Counted from the first letter of the stretch, positions 24,502-33,578 are shown. The stretch: DNA of 64,000 bases from Curtobacterium sp. BH-2-1-1 (GCF_001806325.1 NZ_CP017580.1:1178001-1242000); one strand, 5' to 3'. Translations and numbers: made by a program. The notes: generated by a model from the sequence alone, not told the origin.

Positions 24502-26691
24502 TCACGCGCTCGGCGCGACCGACCCCGTCATCGTGTCGCCCGACGACCGGGTGACGAAGCACGAGATGAACGTGTCCCCCTGGTCCCACGTCGCCTGGTC
24601 GGGCGCGTAGGACCCCTGCACCTGCACGTCGCCGTACGCCGCCGCGGCCGAGGCGTTCAACGCCGCCGAGGTCTGGCACTGCTCGGCCGCCTGGGCCGCG
24701 AGCGCGTCCGGCCCGGGCCACTGGTTCGCCGAGACGGGCAACCGCGCGGTGAGCTGGGCGACGTGCGGCGTCTGGCAGTCGACGACCGTGTAGGTCTGCG
24801 CCCACGCGTTCGTGAACGGCGACAGGCACTCCCCGCCGGCGAGGTCGGTCCACGCGTGCTCGCCCGGGGCCGCCGGCGTCGTCGCGAACTGCAGCGTCTC
24901 GAGCGAGGTCGATGCCGACGAGGGCTGCGACGCCGCGGCGGACGGCGTCTCCTTCGGGGTCGCCGCCGACGACGCCGAGGCCGCCGAGGTCGACGTCGGC
25001 GCCGGCGTGCGCTCCTCGATCGAGTTGCCGAGGATCCACCGCGTCAGCGCGAACACGGCGACGAGCAGCACGACGATGAGCGCGACCGAGCCCCAGATGA
25101 GCAGCCGCTTCCCGCGCTGTCCCTCGTTCCGGAGCTTGGCGAAGCCCTCGTTGATGAAGTTGTCGCGGTCGCCCCCGCCCGCGGAGGCCGACGGCACCGG
25201 CGCCACGGGTGGCACGGGCGTGCGCTCGGGCGCGGGTGCGTGCGCCGGCGTGGCACCGACGGCCGGCATCATGCGCGTTCCGGTGTCGTGCGGGTCGTAC
25301 CCGGTCCCACCGAGCTGCCCGACCGCCTCGGTCCCGAAGAGGTCCTTGATCGCACTCGTGTCGCTGGTCTCGCGACCGTCCCACTCGGACTGGTCGAGGT
25401 CGTCCGGGGCGGCGGCCGGGAGCGGCGCCGGCTCGTCGCGCTGTGGCTCCGGCTCGTGACCGCGGATGCCCATCACGGCGTCGAGGTCCTGCCCGACGGC
25501 CGGAGGCAGGTGCGCGGGGTACGCGCTCGGCTCCGCCTCGGACGCGGCCGGTTCGACCAGCGGCGGGGCAGCCGTCGGCGGCACGGTGCCGTCCGGCTCA
25601 GCCCACCACGGGCCGCCGGCGACGGGCAGCGCCGTGGTCGGTTCGTCGGCCTGGAGGCGCGGCTCGTCCTCCGGCGCCTCCGTCGCGTCGTCGAGGTGCC
25701 CGGGTTCCACCGCCGTGGTCGGCTCGACGACGGGCGTCCCGCCGACCGGGGTCGGCAGCGCACCCGCGACGACGTCGTCGTCCGGGTCGTCCGAGTCGTC
25801 CGAGTCGTCCGCCAGGCTCCACGAGCCACCGGCCAGCGCCGTCGTGTCGAACGCGTTCGTGGTCAGGGTCGCCGGCACCTCGCCGGCCTCGTCGTCGCGG
25901 ATCGCCCAGTCGAACGGGCGCTCCTGCCCGCCGGTGCCCTCGCCCTCGCCGTCGGCGATGCGGAGCAGCTCCGTGAAGCTCGGCGGTTCGTCGGTGGCCG
26001 GCAGGACGTTCTCCACGCCGACCGGCTGCGGCACGACGGGGAACGCAGGGGCAGCGGGCGCGTCGGCCGGCTGCGAGCCCGTGGCCCGACCGAGCCAGTC
26101 GACGTCCTCGCGTCCGGCGCCGAACGGGTCGGTGCGGCGCCGCTCCTCGTCGATCGCACGGTTCTCGGCCGCACGCTGGTCGCGGTGGGACTGGGCGGTC
26201 GGCAGGCTGATCGACGACGGGTGCGGAGCGGTCGACGACGGCGGGACCGGGGCCGCTGCGGGGATCCGGTCAGAGAGGGTGGCCCGCTCGGCCTCGGCGT
26301 CGGCCTGGGGGTTCTCGGACGGCGCCTCGAGCTGCTCGGGCATCGAGATCGCCTGCGTGGAGTCGTCCTCGGCGGACGACGAGGACGAGGCGGACGACGC
26401 GGACGACCCGGACGACGCGGGGGTCACGGGCTCGTCGGACACCACCGGCTCGAACGGGTCCGGCAGGGGTGCGCCGGTCTCGCGCGCGGTCTTCTCCGCC
26501 TCGCGCCGCTCACGGCGCGAGGGCCAGTCGTCCGCGCCCCGCGGCGCACCGAAGATGTCGGCGGCACTGCGGAGACCGTGGAACGGAGCGTCCGGGGCGG
26601 AGTCGCGCCGTGCCTCCAGTCCGTCGTCCCCGTCTGCGGGACCGGCGGTCTGGTCGGGCTCGTGCGCGTCGTCCGGACGCTCCTCGGTCAC
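24502..26691 (-). CDS. Septum-formation family membrane protein with long disordered N-terminus
   Basis: 729 residues. The first ~480 residues are acidic, Pro/Ala/Ser-rich and disordered, including DDSDDSDDPDDD. One membrane helix follows (~535-560, RLLIWGSVALIVVLLVAVFAL). The last ~130 residues are extracytoplasmic and carry two paired-cysteine stretches (LAGGECLSPF ... TVVDCQTPHVAQL ... AAEQCQTS ... FISCFVTR) as in the Septum_form domain of actinobacterial proteins. Single-pass type with N-terminus inside. GTG start overlaps the pyrE stop (GTGA), so the genes are coupled. Role at division is by family only; the N-terminal part is far longer than in typical members. Confidence 0.78.
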   Translation of the reverse strand: MTEERPDDAHEPDQTAGPADGDDGLEARRDSAPDAPFHGLRSAADIFGAPRGADDWPSRRERREAEKTARETGAPLPDPFEPVVSDEPVTPASSGSSASSASSSSSAEDDSTQAISMPEQLEAPSENPQADAEAERATLSDRIPAAAPVPPSSTAPHPSSISLPTAQSHRDQRAAENRAIDEERRRTDPFGAGREDVDWLGRATGSQPADAPAAPAFPVVPQPVGVENVLPATDEPPSFTELLRIADGEGEGTGGQERPFDWAIRDDEAGEVPATLTTNAFDTTALAGGSWSLADDSDDSDDPDDDVVAGALPTPVGGTPVVEPTTAVEPGHLDDATEAPEDEPRLQADEPTTALPVAGGPWWAEPDGTVPPTAAPPLVEPAASEAEPSAYPAHLPPAVGQDLDAVMGIRGHEPEPQRDEPAPLPAAAPDDLDQSEWDGRETSDTSAIKDLFGTEAVGQLGGTGYDPHDTGTRMMPAVGATPAHAPAPERTPVPPVAPVPSASAGGGDRDNFINEGFAKLRNEGQRGKRLLIWGSVALIVVLLVAVFALTRWILGNSIEERTPAPTSTSAASASSAATPKETPSAAASQPSSASTSLETLQFATTPAAPGEHAWTDLAGGECLSPFTNAWAQTYTVVDCQTPHVAQLTARLPVSANQWPGPDALAAQAAEQCQTSAALNASAAAAYGDVQVQGSYAPDQATWDQGDTFISCFVTRSSGDTMTGSVAPSA

Positions 26692-27239
26692 GCGCTCAGC
26701 CCCAGATCAGCCAGCCCGATCGCCGCGAAGTACGGGTACCCGGCAGCCTCGATCTTTTCCTTCGCGCCGGTGTCGCGGTCGACGACGACGGCCACGGCGG
26801 CGATGATCGCGCCCTCGCGCTCGAGAGCCTCGGCGGCCTTGAGCGGCGAGCCGCCCGTCGTCGAGGTGTCCTCGAGCACGATCACGCGCTTGCCGGCGAG
26901 GTCCGGCCCCTCGACCTGCTTGCCGCGGCCGTGGTCCTTCGGCTCCTTGCGCACGACGAACGCGTCGTAGGCGAGTCCGCGGGCGGCGGCCTGGTGCAGC
27001 ACGGCGCTCGCGATGGGGTCGGCGCCCATGGTCAGTCCGCCCACGGCGGCGACGTCCGGTACCTGGCCGATGAGGTCGGTCATCACCTGACCGATGAGCG
27101 GGGCGACACGGTGGTCCAGGCTCACCTTGCGGAGGTCGATGTAGTACGTCGCCTTCTTCCCGCTGGTGAGGGTGAAGTCTCCGTGGAACACCGCTTCGTC
27201 CGTGATGAACTGGATGAGCTGGTCGCGCGCGTCGGTCAC
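26688..27239 (-). CDS. pyrE: Orotate phosphoribosyltransferase
   Basis: 183 residues. Makes orotidine 5'-phosphate from orotate and PRPP in pyrimidine synthesis. The PRPP loop VIVLEDTSTTGGSPLKA is complete, as are the lysine-rich VVRKEPKDHG stretch and the TSGKKATYYID N-terminal motif. GTG 27239 is chosen because residues begin at the family start (DARDQLIQFITDEAVFHG). Upstream gene in this transcript of two; the septum-type gene overlaps its stop by four bases. Confidence 0.97.
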   Translation of the reverse strand: MTDARDQLIQFITDEAVFHGDFTLTSGKKATYYIDLRKVSLDHRVAPLIGQVMTDLIGQVPDVAAVGGLTMGADPIASAVLHQAAARGLAYDAFVVRKEPKDHGRGKQVEGPDLAGKRVIVLEDTSTTGGSPLKAAEALEREGAIIAAVAVVVDRDTGAKEKIEAAGYPYFAAIGLADLGLSA

Positions 27240-27326
27240 AGCCCACAAGGGTAGCCGGTCGTCCCCGCAGCGCGCTGCCCCGTGTGGGTGGGGTGCGCTG
27301 CGAGCCACGCTCGGTACGCTCCGGTC

Positions 27327-28994
27327 ATGTCCTCCGACGCGCGCCCGGTCAGCGAGGTCGTGCGTCCGACGGGCGGCTCGCCCTGGCGCGCGCGACGGCT
27401 CGCGGTCGGCCAGGAGGCGCTGGGCGCCCTGGTCGCGCTGGCCCTGGCCGTCATCGCCCTGCGCCACGTCGTCGCGACCTCCAGGGTCGCCCTGCTCTGG
27501 TACGACGGGGACTCGGTGCTGCTGCCGCTCGTCGAACGGTCGATGCAGCTCGGGCAGCCGTTCGAGTGGGCGATGTCCCCGGCGCTGTTCTTCTTCCCGG
27601 AGCTGCCGGTCTACCTCCTCTGCTCCGTCGTGACGGCCACGCCGCAGCAGGCGCTCGCGCTGAACGGCGTCCTCGTGCTGCTCGCCGTGTACGCGCTCGT
27701 GCGGGCCGCGGCGAACGAGCTCATGCCGGCGGCCCGGCGGTCGGCCCGGATCGCGGTGTCCGCGGTCGCCCTCGGGTTCGTGACGCTCCTGGTGCTCACC
27801 GAGTCGTCGGCCACCGCGACCTCGTTGGAGCTCGCGTCCCTGCTCCTCACGACGACGTACTACTACGGCGCGGTGCTGGCGATGCTCGGCACCGCGGTGC
27901 TCGTGCTCCGTGCGGTGCGGCTCGGGCGGGCGTCCGTCACGGTCCTCGTCGTGCTCGGTCTCGTCGCCGCGTGCACGACGGCGTCGAACCCGCTGTACGT
28001 CCCGTGGTCGGCCGCCCCGGTCGTCATGACCCTCGTGCTCCTGGCACTCGCCCGCCGGCTCCCGTGGCGTCCTGTCGGGCTGCTCGCTGCGACGCTCACC
28101 CTCGGGTCCGTCGTCGGGTACCTGCTGCGGATCCCGCTGCGGCCGTTCGTGTCCCTCGACCCGTCGACCTACGTCCAGCCGTCGCGGGCCGGCGAGACGC
28201 TCGGGTTCTTCGCCGCACTCACCGACGACCGCGCGGGGTCGGCGGCGGGCGACGCGGGGCTGCTCCTGCTGCTCGTGGGGGTGCTCCTGTCGGTCGGCGG
28301 CACCGTCTGGGCATGGCGGGTCCGGACCTCGCGGACCGTCCTCGTCGCCGCAGCGCTCCCGCTCGTCACCGTCGTGGCGGTGTCGGTCGGGGTCGTCGTC
28401 GCGGGTTCGGAGACCCCGCGGTACCTCGAGCCGATCGTGACGGCACCGCTGCTCGCCCTGGTCGCGGTCGCCGAGCTCGCCCGCACCGCCGTCCGCCGGA
28501 CCCAGGTGCACCGGCCGCGACGCGGCATCCGGGCCGTGCTCGCCCTCGCGGCCGCCGGGGTGCTGCTCGCCGGGATCGCCACCGCACCGAGCACCGCCCG
28601 CGCGGTCGCAGAGGCGCGCTACGACCCGGCGGCCTGCCTCGACCGCTGGGCCGACGGGCGGGACGTCGTCGGGGTCGGGCAGTTCTGGACCGTCCGCCCG
28701 CTCGCCACGTACGCGTCCACGAACGTGCAGCTGCTGCAGGTGCGGGACACGTTCGCGACCTACCCGTGGCTCGTCGACCTGGGGGCCTACCGCGACGCCG
28801 CGCCGACCTTCGTGGTGATCGGGTCCGGCGACGTCTGGACGACCGCCGTCGAGGACTCCCTCGGCCCGCCCGCGACGATCACCCACTGCACCGGCTTCGA
28901 CGTGTACGACTACGCCGGGACGTCGGGCGCCGCCGTCCTGCAGCGGGACGTCGTCGACAGTGCCGATGCCGTCCGGCGGGAACGCGGCTTCTGA
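27327..28994 (+). CDS. Polytopic membrane protein, glycosyltransferase-like topology
   Basis: 555 residues with about eleven hydrophobic segments and a C-terminal extracytoplasmic domain (~450 onward, DRWADGRDVVGVGQFWTV ... FVVIGSGDVW). The first loop after helix 1 holds WYDGDSVLLPLVERS, an acidic pair as in GT-C enzymes that use polyprenyl-linked sugars, but no other signature is certain. TACGCT lies six bases before the ATG with no ribosome site, suggesting a leaderless transcript. I do not recognise the exact family; envelope sugar transfer is a guess. Confidence 0.7.
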   Translation: MSSDARPVSEVVRPTGGSPWRARRLAVGQEALGALVALALAVIALRHVVATSRVALLWYDGDSVLLPLVERSMQLGQPFEWAMSPALFFFPELPVYLLCSVVTATPQQALALNGVLVLLAVYALVRAAANELMPAARRSARIAVSAVALGFVTLLVLTESSATATSLELASLLLTTTYYYGAVLAMLGTAVLVLRAVRLGRASVTVLVVLGLVAACTTASNPLYVPWSAAPVVMTLVLLALARRLPWRPVGLLAATLTLGSVVGYLLRIPLRPFVSLDPSTYVQPSRAGETLGFFAALTDDRAGSAAGDAGLLLLLVGVLLSVGGTVWAWRVRTSRTVLVAAALPLVTVVAVSVGVVVAGSETPRYLEPIVTAPLLALVAVAELARTAVRRTQVHRPRRGIRAVLALAAAGVLLAGIATAPSTARAVAEARYDPAACLDRWADGRDVVGVGQFWTVRPLATYASTNVQLLQVRDTFATYPWLVDLGAYRDAAPTFVVIGSGDVWTTAVEDSLGPPATITHCTGFDVYDYAGTSGAAVLQRDVVDSADAVRRERGF

Positions 28995-29071
28995 ACGCCC
29001 GCCCTGCGAAGTTGTCCACAGCCGCGCGGCGACGGCCGATCGTGCCTGAACGGATGTATAGGCTCGTGCCC

Positions 29072-30409
29072 GTGACTCGTCCCACCAGCCACTCCCGTCC
29101 CCGTGCCGCCGTCCGACTCCGTCTCGCCGCCACCGGCCTCGCGCTCGCGGGCCTCGTCGGCACGGTGGTGTTCGACGCGCCGGTGGCGAGCGCGGCGACC
29201 TACCCCTCGTGGGACGAGGTCATGGCCGCGCGCGGGCAGGAGTCCGACAAGCAGGACCAGATCACCGAGATCCGCGGCATCATCTCCGGGCTGTCGAGCA
29301 AGGTGAAGGCGGCCGAGGCCGAGGCCGAGCGCCTCGGCACCGAGTTCTTCGATGCGCAGAGCGAAGCGCAGGACGCCGCCGAGAAGGAACAGCGGCTCCG
29401 CGCCGACGCCGACGACCACGCCGAGGTCGCCGAGCAGAGCGCCGCCCAGGCGGGGCAGTTCGCCGCCCAGATGGCCCGGTCCGGCGGCGCCGACGTCACC
29501 GCGTCCGTGATCTCCGGCGGCCAGGACGCCAGCGACCTCCTCTACAACCTCGGTGCGCTCAGCAAGCTCTCCGAGCAGGCCGAACGCGTCGAGGCCGCAG
29601 CCACCGCCGACGCCGCCGTCGCCCGGTCCCTCACCGCCCAGGCCGACCGTGCGTCCGAGGCGCTCGACGACCTCGCTGCCGAGGCCGAGCGCCGCATGCA
29701 GGCCTCCCAGGCCGCGGCGGACAAGGTGCAGGCCGCCTACGACGAACAGCAGACCAACAAGGCCCGGCTCGACGCCCAGCTCGCGACGCTGACCTCCGGC
29801 CGGGTCCGGACCGAGGCCGAGTTCGCCAAGGGCGAGGCCGTGCGCAAGGCGGCGGAGGAGAAGGCCGCGCGCGAGGCGTACCTCCGGGCCATCGCCGCCC
29901 AGAACGCCGCGAACGCGGCCAACGCCGGCAGCGGCGGCGGGGGTGGCGGTACCGGCAGCAGCGGCTCGGGTTCCAGCGGTTCGCCGGGGTCCGGCTCGGG
30001 GACCGGGTGGGTCCGTCCGGCCAGCGGGTACGTGATCAGCCCCTACGGGTACCGCGTGCACCCGATCTACGGCACCGTGATCAAGCACGACGGCGCCGAC
30101 CTCGCGAGCGGGTGCTCGACGCCCATCGTCGCGGCGGCGGCCGGCACGGTCGACTACGCCGGCTGGTACGGCGGGTACGGCAACTACGTCCGGATCAGCC
30201 ACGGCGGCGGGGTCCAGACGGCCTACGGGCACATCGTGAACGGCGGGTTCCGGGTCAGCCCCGGCCAGCAGGTGTCGGCCGGGCAGCTGATCGCGCTCGT
30301 CGGCTCCACCGGCAACTCGACCGGCTGCCACACGCACTTCGAGGTCCACGTGAACGGCGCCACCGTCGACCCGGTGCCGTTCATGCAGGCGCGGGGCGTG
30401 GCCTTCTAG
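29072..30409 (+). CDS. Coiled-coil M23 peptidase (EnvC/NlpD-like)
   Basis: 445 residues. Signal segment (LRLAATGLALAGLVG ... VASAA), a long charged coiled coil (~50-280, rich in Ala/Glu/Gln/Lys), a Gly/Ser linker, then an M23/LytM domain. The metal sites are present: KHDGADLAS and HTHFEVHVNG (HxH), plus GTVDYAGWYGGYGNYVRIS. This class cleaves peptidoglycan cross-bridges or regulates amidases at division. GTG 29072 has TAGGCT seven bases upstream; an ATG 18 bases earlier would also be in frame. Its stop shares CTAG with the convergent kinase gene. Confidence 0.92.
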   Translation: MTRPTSHSRPRAAVRLRLAATGLALAGLVGTVVFDAPVASAATYPSWDEVMAARGQESDKQDQITEIRGIISGLSSKVKAAEAEAERLGTEFFDAQSEAQDAAEKEQRLRADADDHAEVAEQSAAQAGQFAAQMARSGGADVTASVISGGQDASDLLYNLGALSKLSEQAERVEAAATADAAVARSLTAQADRASEALDDLAAEAERRMQASQAAADKVQAAYDEQQTNKARLDAQLATLTSGRVRTEAEFAKGEAVRKAAEEKAAREAYLRAIAAQNAANAANAGSGGGGGGTGSSGSGSSGSPGSGSGTGWVRPASGYVISPYGYRVHPIYGTVIKHDGADLASGCSTPIVAAAAGTVDYAGWYGGYGNYVRISHGGGVQTAYGHIVNGGFRVSPGQQVSAGQLIALVGSTGNSTGCHTHFEVHVNGATVDPVPFMQARGVAF

Positions 30410-31257
30410 CCGTCCCGTCCGGCATCCGGTCCGGCGCTCGTCCCGTGGGCGGTCTCCGTGCCGGACGCGGTCTCGATGCCGGACGCGGTCTCGATGCCGT
30501 CGTCGTCCAGGTTCCACAGCGCCCGGTACCAGGCCGTCCGCTCCTCGTCGACGGGCAGCCCGTACGCCTCGTGGAAGAGTCCGTCCCACCCGGGGCCGTA
30601 GTTCCACCCGAGCGCCATCGTCGCCACGCCCAGGTCCGCCCAGCGGTCGGCGATGCCGAGGGCGTCGAGGTCGACGTGCCCGGCGAACCGGCCGTCCGCG
30701 CCGATCAGGGTGTTCGGCGTGCACGGGTCGCCGTGGCACACCACCACGCGGTCCACGGGCGGCTCCGGACCGAGCGCCTCGGGGTCGGCGCCGGCAGCGC
30801 GGGCCCGTCCGGCCCGCTGCACGGTGGACCACTCGAACGGGCAGTCGAGCACGGGCAGGGTGTCGTGCAGCGCCCGCAGTCCCTCGCCGGCCGCGATCAC
30901 GGCCGTGCGCGGTTCGTCGTGCCACCGGGGGTCGACCGCGCTCCACCCCGGCAGCGCGCGGGTGCGGAGCCAGGCCCCCTCGTCGTCGACGCCGTGGTCG
31001 AGGAGTTCCGGGACGCGCGCGTACCGGGAGGCCCAGGTCAGGCGTGCGGCCTCGCCGACGATCCACGGCGCGTAGGCGTGCGGGAGCACCTTGACGTACT
31101 CCTCGGCCAGGCCGTCCACTCCGATGCGGAACGTCCGGCCACCGATCTCGTTGACCCACACGGCCTGCACCGGACGACCCCGTGCGACGCCACGGACGGC
31201 CGCGGGCACCGCGACGGCACCCCGCGCACGGGACAGTCCGTCGATCGAGCGCGGCAT
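30406..31257 (-). CDS. APH-type phosphotransferase
   Basis: 283 residues. Kinase-like fold of aminoglycoside 3'-phosphotransferases: the Brenner motif VCHGDPCTPNTLI (catalytic Asp, Asn) and the metal-binding GHVDLDALGIADRWADLG are both present. Family members phosphorylate aminoglycosides or macrolides but many chromosomal forms have other small-molecule targets; resistance is not shown by the sequence. The C-terminus ends in a short repeated run, GIETASG and TETAHG. It starts seven bases after the last Asp23-operon gene, so it may be read from that promoter. Confidence 0.85.
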   Translation of the reverse strand: MPRSIDGLSRARGAVAVPAAVRGVARGRPVQAVWVNEIGGRTFRIGVDGLAEEYVKVLPHAYAPWIVGEAARLTWASRYARVPELLDHGVDDEGAWLRTRALPGWSAVDPRWHDEPRTAVIAAGEGLRALHDTLPVLDCPFEWSTVQRAGRARAAGADPEALGPEPPVDRVVVCHGDPCTPNTLIGADGRFAGHVDLDALGIADRWADLGVATMALGWNYGPGWDGLFHEAYGLPVDEERTAWYRALWNLDDDGIETASGIETASGTETAHGTSAGPDAGRDG

Positions 31258-31264
31258 GCTGACC

Positions 31265-31858
31265 TCAGTGCACCCGGTCCGTGCGGCCGGAGCCCGCGCC
31301 ACCCCGGGCGATCTCGAGCAGGACCGGCAGACGGTCCCCGAGCAGGGCGTCCAGGTCGGCGACGATGTCCTCCACCCCGGTCGTGATGTCGCGCGGCGAG
31401 GCTCCGCGACGGGGTCGGACGCGGATCCGGATCGCCCGGCTGCCCCGGACCCGGAACACGTCGACCGCGAGCGACCCCACCTGCGGCATGGCACCGATCG
31501 CCGACGACAGCGCGTGCTGCACCGCGGCGGCGTCGATCCGGACCGAACCGGCGACCCCGCCGGCGGACCCGTCGTCCTCGACCACGGTGCCGACCCGACC
31601 GCCACCGAGCGTCGACAGCACCACGATCGCCAGGACCCCGAGCACCACCGCACCGCCGAGGACCCAGGTCCACGCCGTCACCGAGGCCTCGCGCGGGGCA
31701 TCCGCACCCAGGGCGTCGAGCACGCCGGCACGCTCGTGCCACGCCGTGGCCGCCCACGGCAGCGTCTGGACGAGGATCGCCCCGACGCCGAGCACGAGCA
31801 GCGCGAGTCCGACCAGCACGAGCGCCGTCCGTCCGACGACGCGGTTCGTCGCGTTCAT
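31265..31858 (-). CDS. AmaP-like membrane anchor of the Asp23 operon
   Basis: 197 residues. Two membrane helices (ALVLVGLALLVLGVGAILV and VLGGAVVLGVLAIVVLS) separated by ~35 residues, then a C-terminal domain with Asp23-like alternating beta pattern (VRIDAAAVQHALSSAIGAM ... IRIRVRPRRGASPRDI). AmaP in Gram-positives ties Asp23 to the membrane in a multi-protein alkaline-shock layer. ATG overlaps the preceding stop (ATGA). Assigned by topology and operon position. Confidence 0.72.
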   Translation of the reverse strand: MNATNRVVGRTALVLVGLALLVLGVGAILVQTLPWAATAWHERAGVLDALGADAPREASVTAWTWVLGGAVVLGVLAIVVLSTLGGGRVGTVVEDDGSAGGVAGSVRIDAAAVQHALSSAIGAMPQVGSLAVDVFRVRGSRAIRIRVRPRRGASPRDITTGVEDIVADLDALLGDRLPVLLEIARGGAGSGRTDRVH

Positions 31859-32463
31859 CCTTCCACCCGTCCGGTCGGCTGCACGCGGACCCGCGCGGTG
31901 ACGCCGGGCTGCGCGTCGATCGCGGCGAACTCCGCGGTCACGGCGTCGGTCGCGGCGACCGCGGGGACGTCGGCACCCGCGGGTGGGCGGAGCACGACGT
32001 CGACGGTCCGACGGCCGACGGTGCCGACGGCCGCGTCCGGACCGAGCCGGGTGGCCGACCGTGCGGCCCGCGCGGCGGCCGATGCGAGCACCTCGTCGTC
32101 GACGACCACGGCGAGCCGCGACGACGACATCGCGTGCCGGGGGCGACGCTGCGGCAGGAGGCCCTGCGCGAGGAACACGAGACCGACCAGCGCGACGATC
32201 GCCGCGATGCCGACCACGACGGTCGCGTCGAGCCCGCGGGGCGCCCGGGCGGCGGCGTCCACGACCGCGCGGGGGTCGACACCGAGCGCGCGCTGGTCGA
32301 GGAACACGAGTACGGCGGCGAACACGGCGGCCGCGGCGAGCACGAGGGTGACGAGCATCGCGACGACGACCGCTCCCGACCGCGAGGCGTTCGTCTCGCG
32401 GCGGACGATCCGGCGGTACACCCGGTCGTGGGTCGGGCCGGCCGGCAGGGAACGCTCGGTCAC
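31855..32463 (-). CDS. DUF6286-like membrane protein
   Basis: 202 residues. Two helices (VVVAMLVTLVLAAAAVFAAVLV and TVVVGIAAIVALVGLVFLAQGLL) then a cytoplasmic domain (RLAVVVDDEVLASAAARAA ... VDVVLRPPAG ... TARVRVQPTG). Overlaps both neighbours by four bases (GTGA and ATGA), which shows tight coupling in the envelope-stress operon. The pattern matches the paralogous second membrane protein of actinobacterial Asp23 clusters. Confidence 0.7.
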   Translation of the reverse strand: MTERSLPAGPTHDRVYRRIVRRETNASRSGAVVVAMLVTLVLAAAAVFAAVLVFLDQRALGVDPRAVVDAAARAPRGLDATVVVGIAAIVALVGLVFLAQGLLPQRRPRHAMSSSRLAVVVDDEVLASAAARAARSATRLGPDAAVGTVGRRTVDVVLRPPAGADVPAVAATDAVTAEFAAIDAQPGVTARVRVQPTGRVEG

Positions 32464-32828
32464 CGGACCCTCCTCGGGGTGTCGACGACGGACGACGAGA
32501 ACGTCACGGTCACTCGTTCGACCTGTCGGCCGGTGATGGTGCGGAGCCGCTCGGCGATCGTGCCGCGGGCGCGGTGCGCCGAGGTGGTGACGGGTTCGTC
32601 GGGGACCGCGTGGCTCCCCAGCGCGGGGACGGCGAGCGGTGCGGTGATCTCGACCGCCAGCCCACCGCGGCCGTCGTCGGCGACCCGGGCACGCGCCTCC
32701 TGGAACGACACCCGGAGCGCTTCCGCAGCGACCGCCTGCGCGGTGTGCACGAGGGCTGCCGAACCGATCCGGTCGGAGCCGGGGACCCGTCCGCCGCTGC
32801 CGGGACCGGCGACGGCGGGCGTGCTCAC
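32460..32828 (-). CDS. Small Asp23-like protein
   Basis: 122 residues with no membrane segment. Begins after a disordered 20-residue lead with RIGSAALVHTAQAVAAEAL and ends GTIAERLRTITGRQVERVTVTFSS, the same helix-then-strand order as an Asp23 domain. GTG overlaps the preceding stop by four bases. Probably a partner or decoy subunit of the Asp23 protein; family membership is inferred from this pattern. Confidence 0.62.
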   Translation of the reverse strand: MSTPAVAGPGSGGRVPGSDRIGSAALVHTAQAVAAEALRVSFQEARARVADDGRGGLAVEITAPLAVPALGSHAVPDEPVTTSAHRARGTIAERLRTITGRQVERVTVTFSSSVVDTPRRVR

Positions 32829-33016
32829 GACGAGCTCCGGCGTCCGCGCAGCACGTCGAGGAGTCGGCGCACGTCGACGTCGCCGGTGACGATGCGGGCG
32901 ACGATCCCGCCCACGAGCATGCAGACGGCCACCACGACGAACGCCCAGGCCCCGAGCGTCACGGCGACGATCGCGAGCAGTGCGCCGACGCCCATGCCGA
33001 CGACGGTGGCGTTCAC
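32825..33016 (-). CDS. Small two-helix membrane protein (DUF2273-like)
   Basis: 63 residues: MNATVVGMGVGALLAIVAV then WAFVVVAVCMLVGGIVARI and a charged tail VDVRRLLDVLRGRRSSS. Such short double-helix proteins sit between asp23 and amaP in Gram-positive clusters. Start and stop both overlap neighbours. Confidence 0.78.
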   Translation of the reverse strand: MNATVVGMGVGALLAIVAVTLGAWAFVVVAVCMLVGGIVARIVTGDVDVRRLLDVLRGRRSSS

Positions 33017-33459
33017 CGGACGCGGCCCTCGGCGTCGTCGGCGACACCGTTGAGGGCGGGGATGTTCACGTCGTTGATGGCGATGTTGACCTCGGTGACC
33101 TCGAGCCCGACGAGCTCGGTGACCGCGGTCGTGACGGCCGCGCGCACCGCGGTGGCGACGTCCATCATCGGCGTCGGGTAGTCCACGACGATCGTCAGGT
33201 CGACCGCGACCTGCGTCTCGCCGACCTCGACGCGGACGCCCTGGCCGAGCGCGCTCGAGCCGATCGCGTCACGGATCGCGCCGAACGCCCGGGCCGCGTT
33301 GCCGCCGAGCGCGAAGACGCCGGGGACGTCCCGGGCGGCGATGCCGGCGACCTTCGCGACGACCGTGTCGTCGATGATCGTCCGGCCCTTGGTGGTGACC
33401 TGCGTCGTCGTGGTGCCGGTCGTCGCGGTCCCGTCGACGCGGTTCGTCGTCGATGCCAT
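33013..33459 (-). CDS. Asp23/Gls24 family envelope stress protein
   Basis: 148 residues. After a Thr-rich lead the Asp23 domain is clear: GRTIIDDTVVAKVAGIAARDVPGV, then VDLTIVVDYPTPM, and GLEVTEVNIAINDVNIP. Asp23 proteins form a scaffold at the inner membrane and help withstand alkaline and envelope stress. First gene of a five-gene overlapping operon; ATG preceded by GGAGG. Promoter not resolved. Confidence 0.92.
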   Translation of the reverse strand: MASTTNRVDGTATTGTTTTQVTTKGRTIIDDTVVAKVAGIAARDVPGVFALGGNAARAFGAIRDAIGSSALGQGVRVEVGETQVAVDLTIVVDYPTPMMDVATAVRAAVTTAVTELVGLEVTEVNIAINDVNIPALNGVADDAEGRVR

Positions 33460-33578
33460 GAGTGCCTCCGATGCAGTCTCGTCCTGGTGTCCAGCGAACA
33501 CCATCGTGCCGTGCTCCGCCCGGGAGCACGGCCCGGCGCGCGGAGCCCGCCGGGCCGGCGCACGGTAGGTTCGGACCC

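Noticed and set aside
30406..31257. Calling the APH-like gene an aminoglycoside resistance gene
   Set aside because: Motifs show only the kinase family; there is no resistance context and chromosomal homologues have various substrates.
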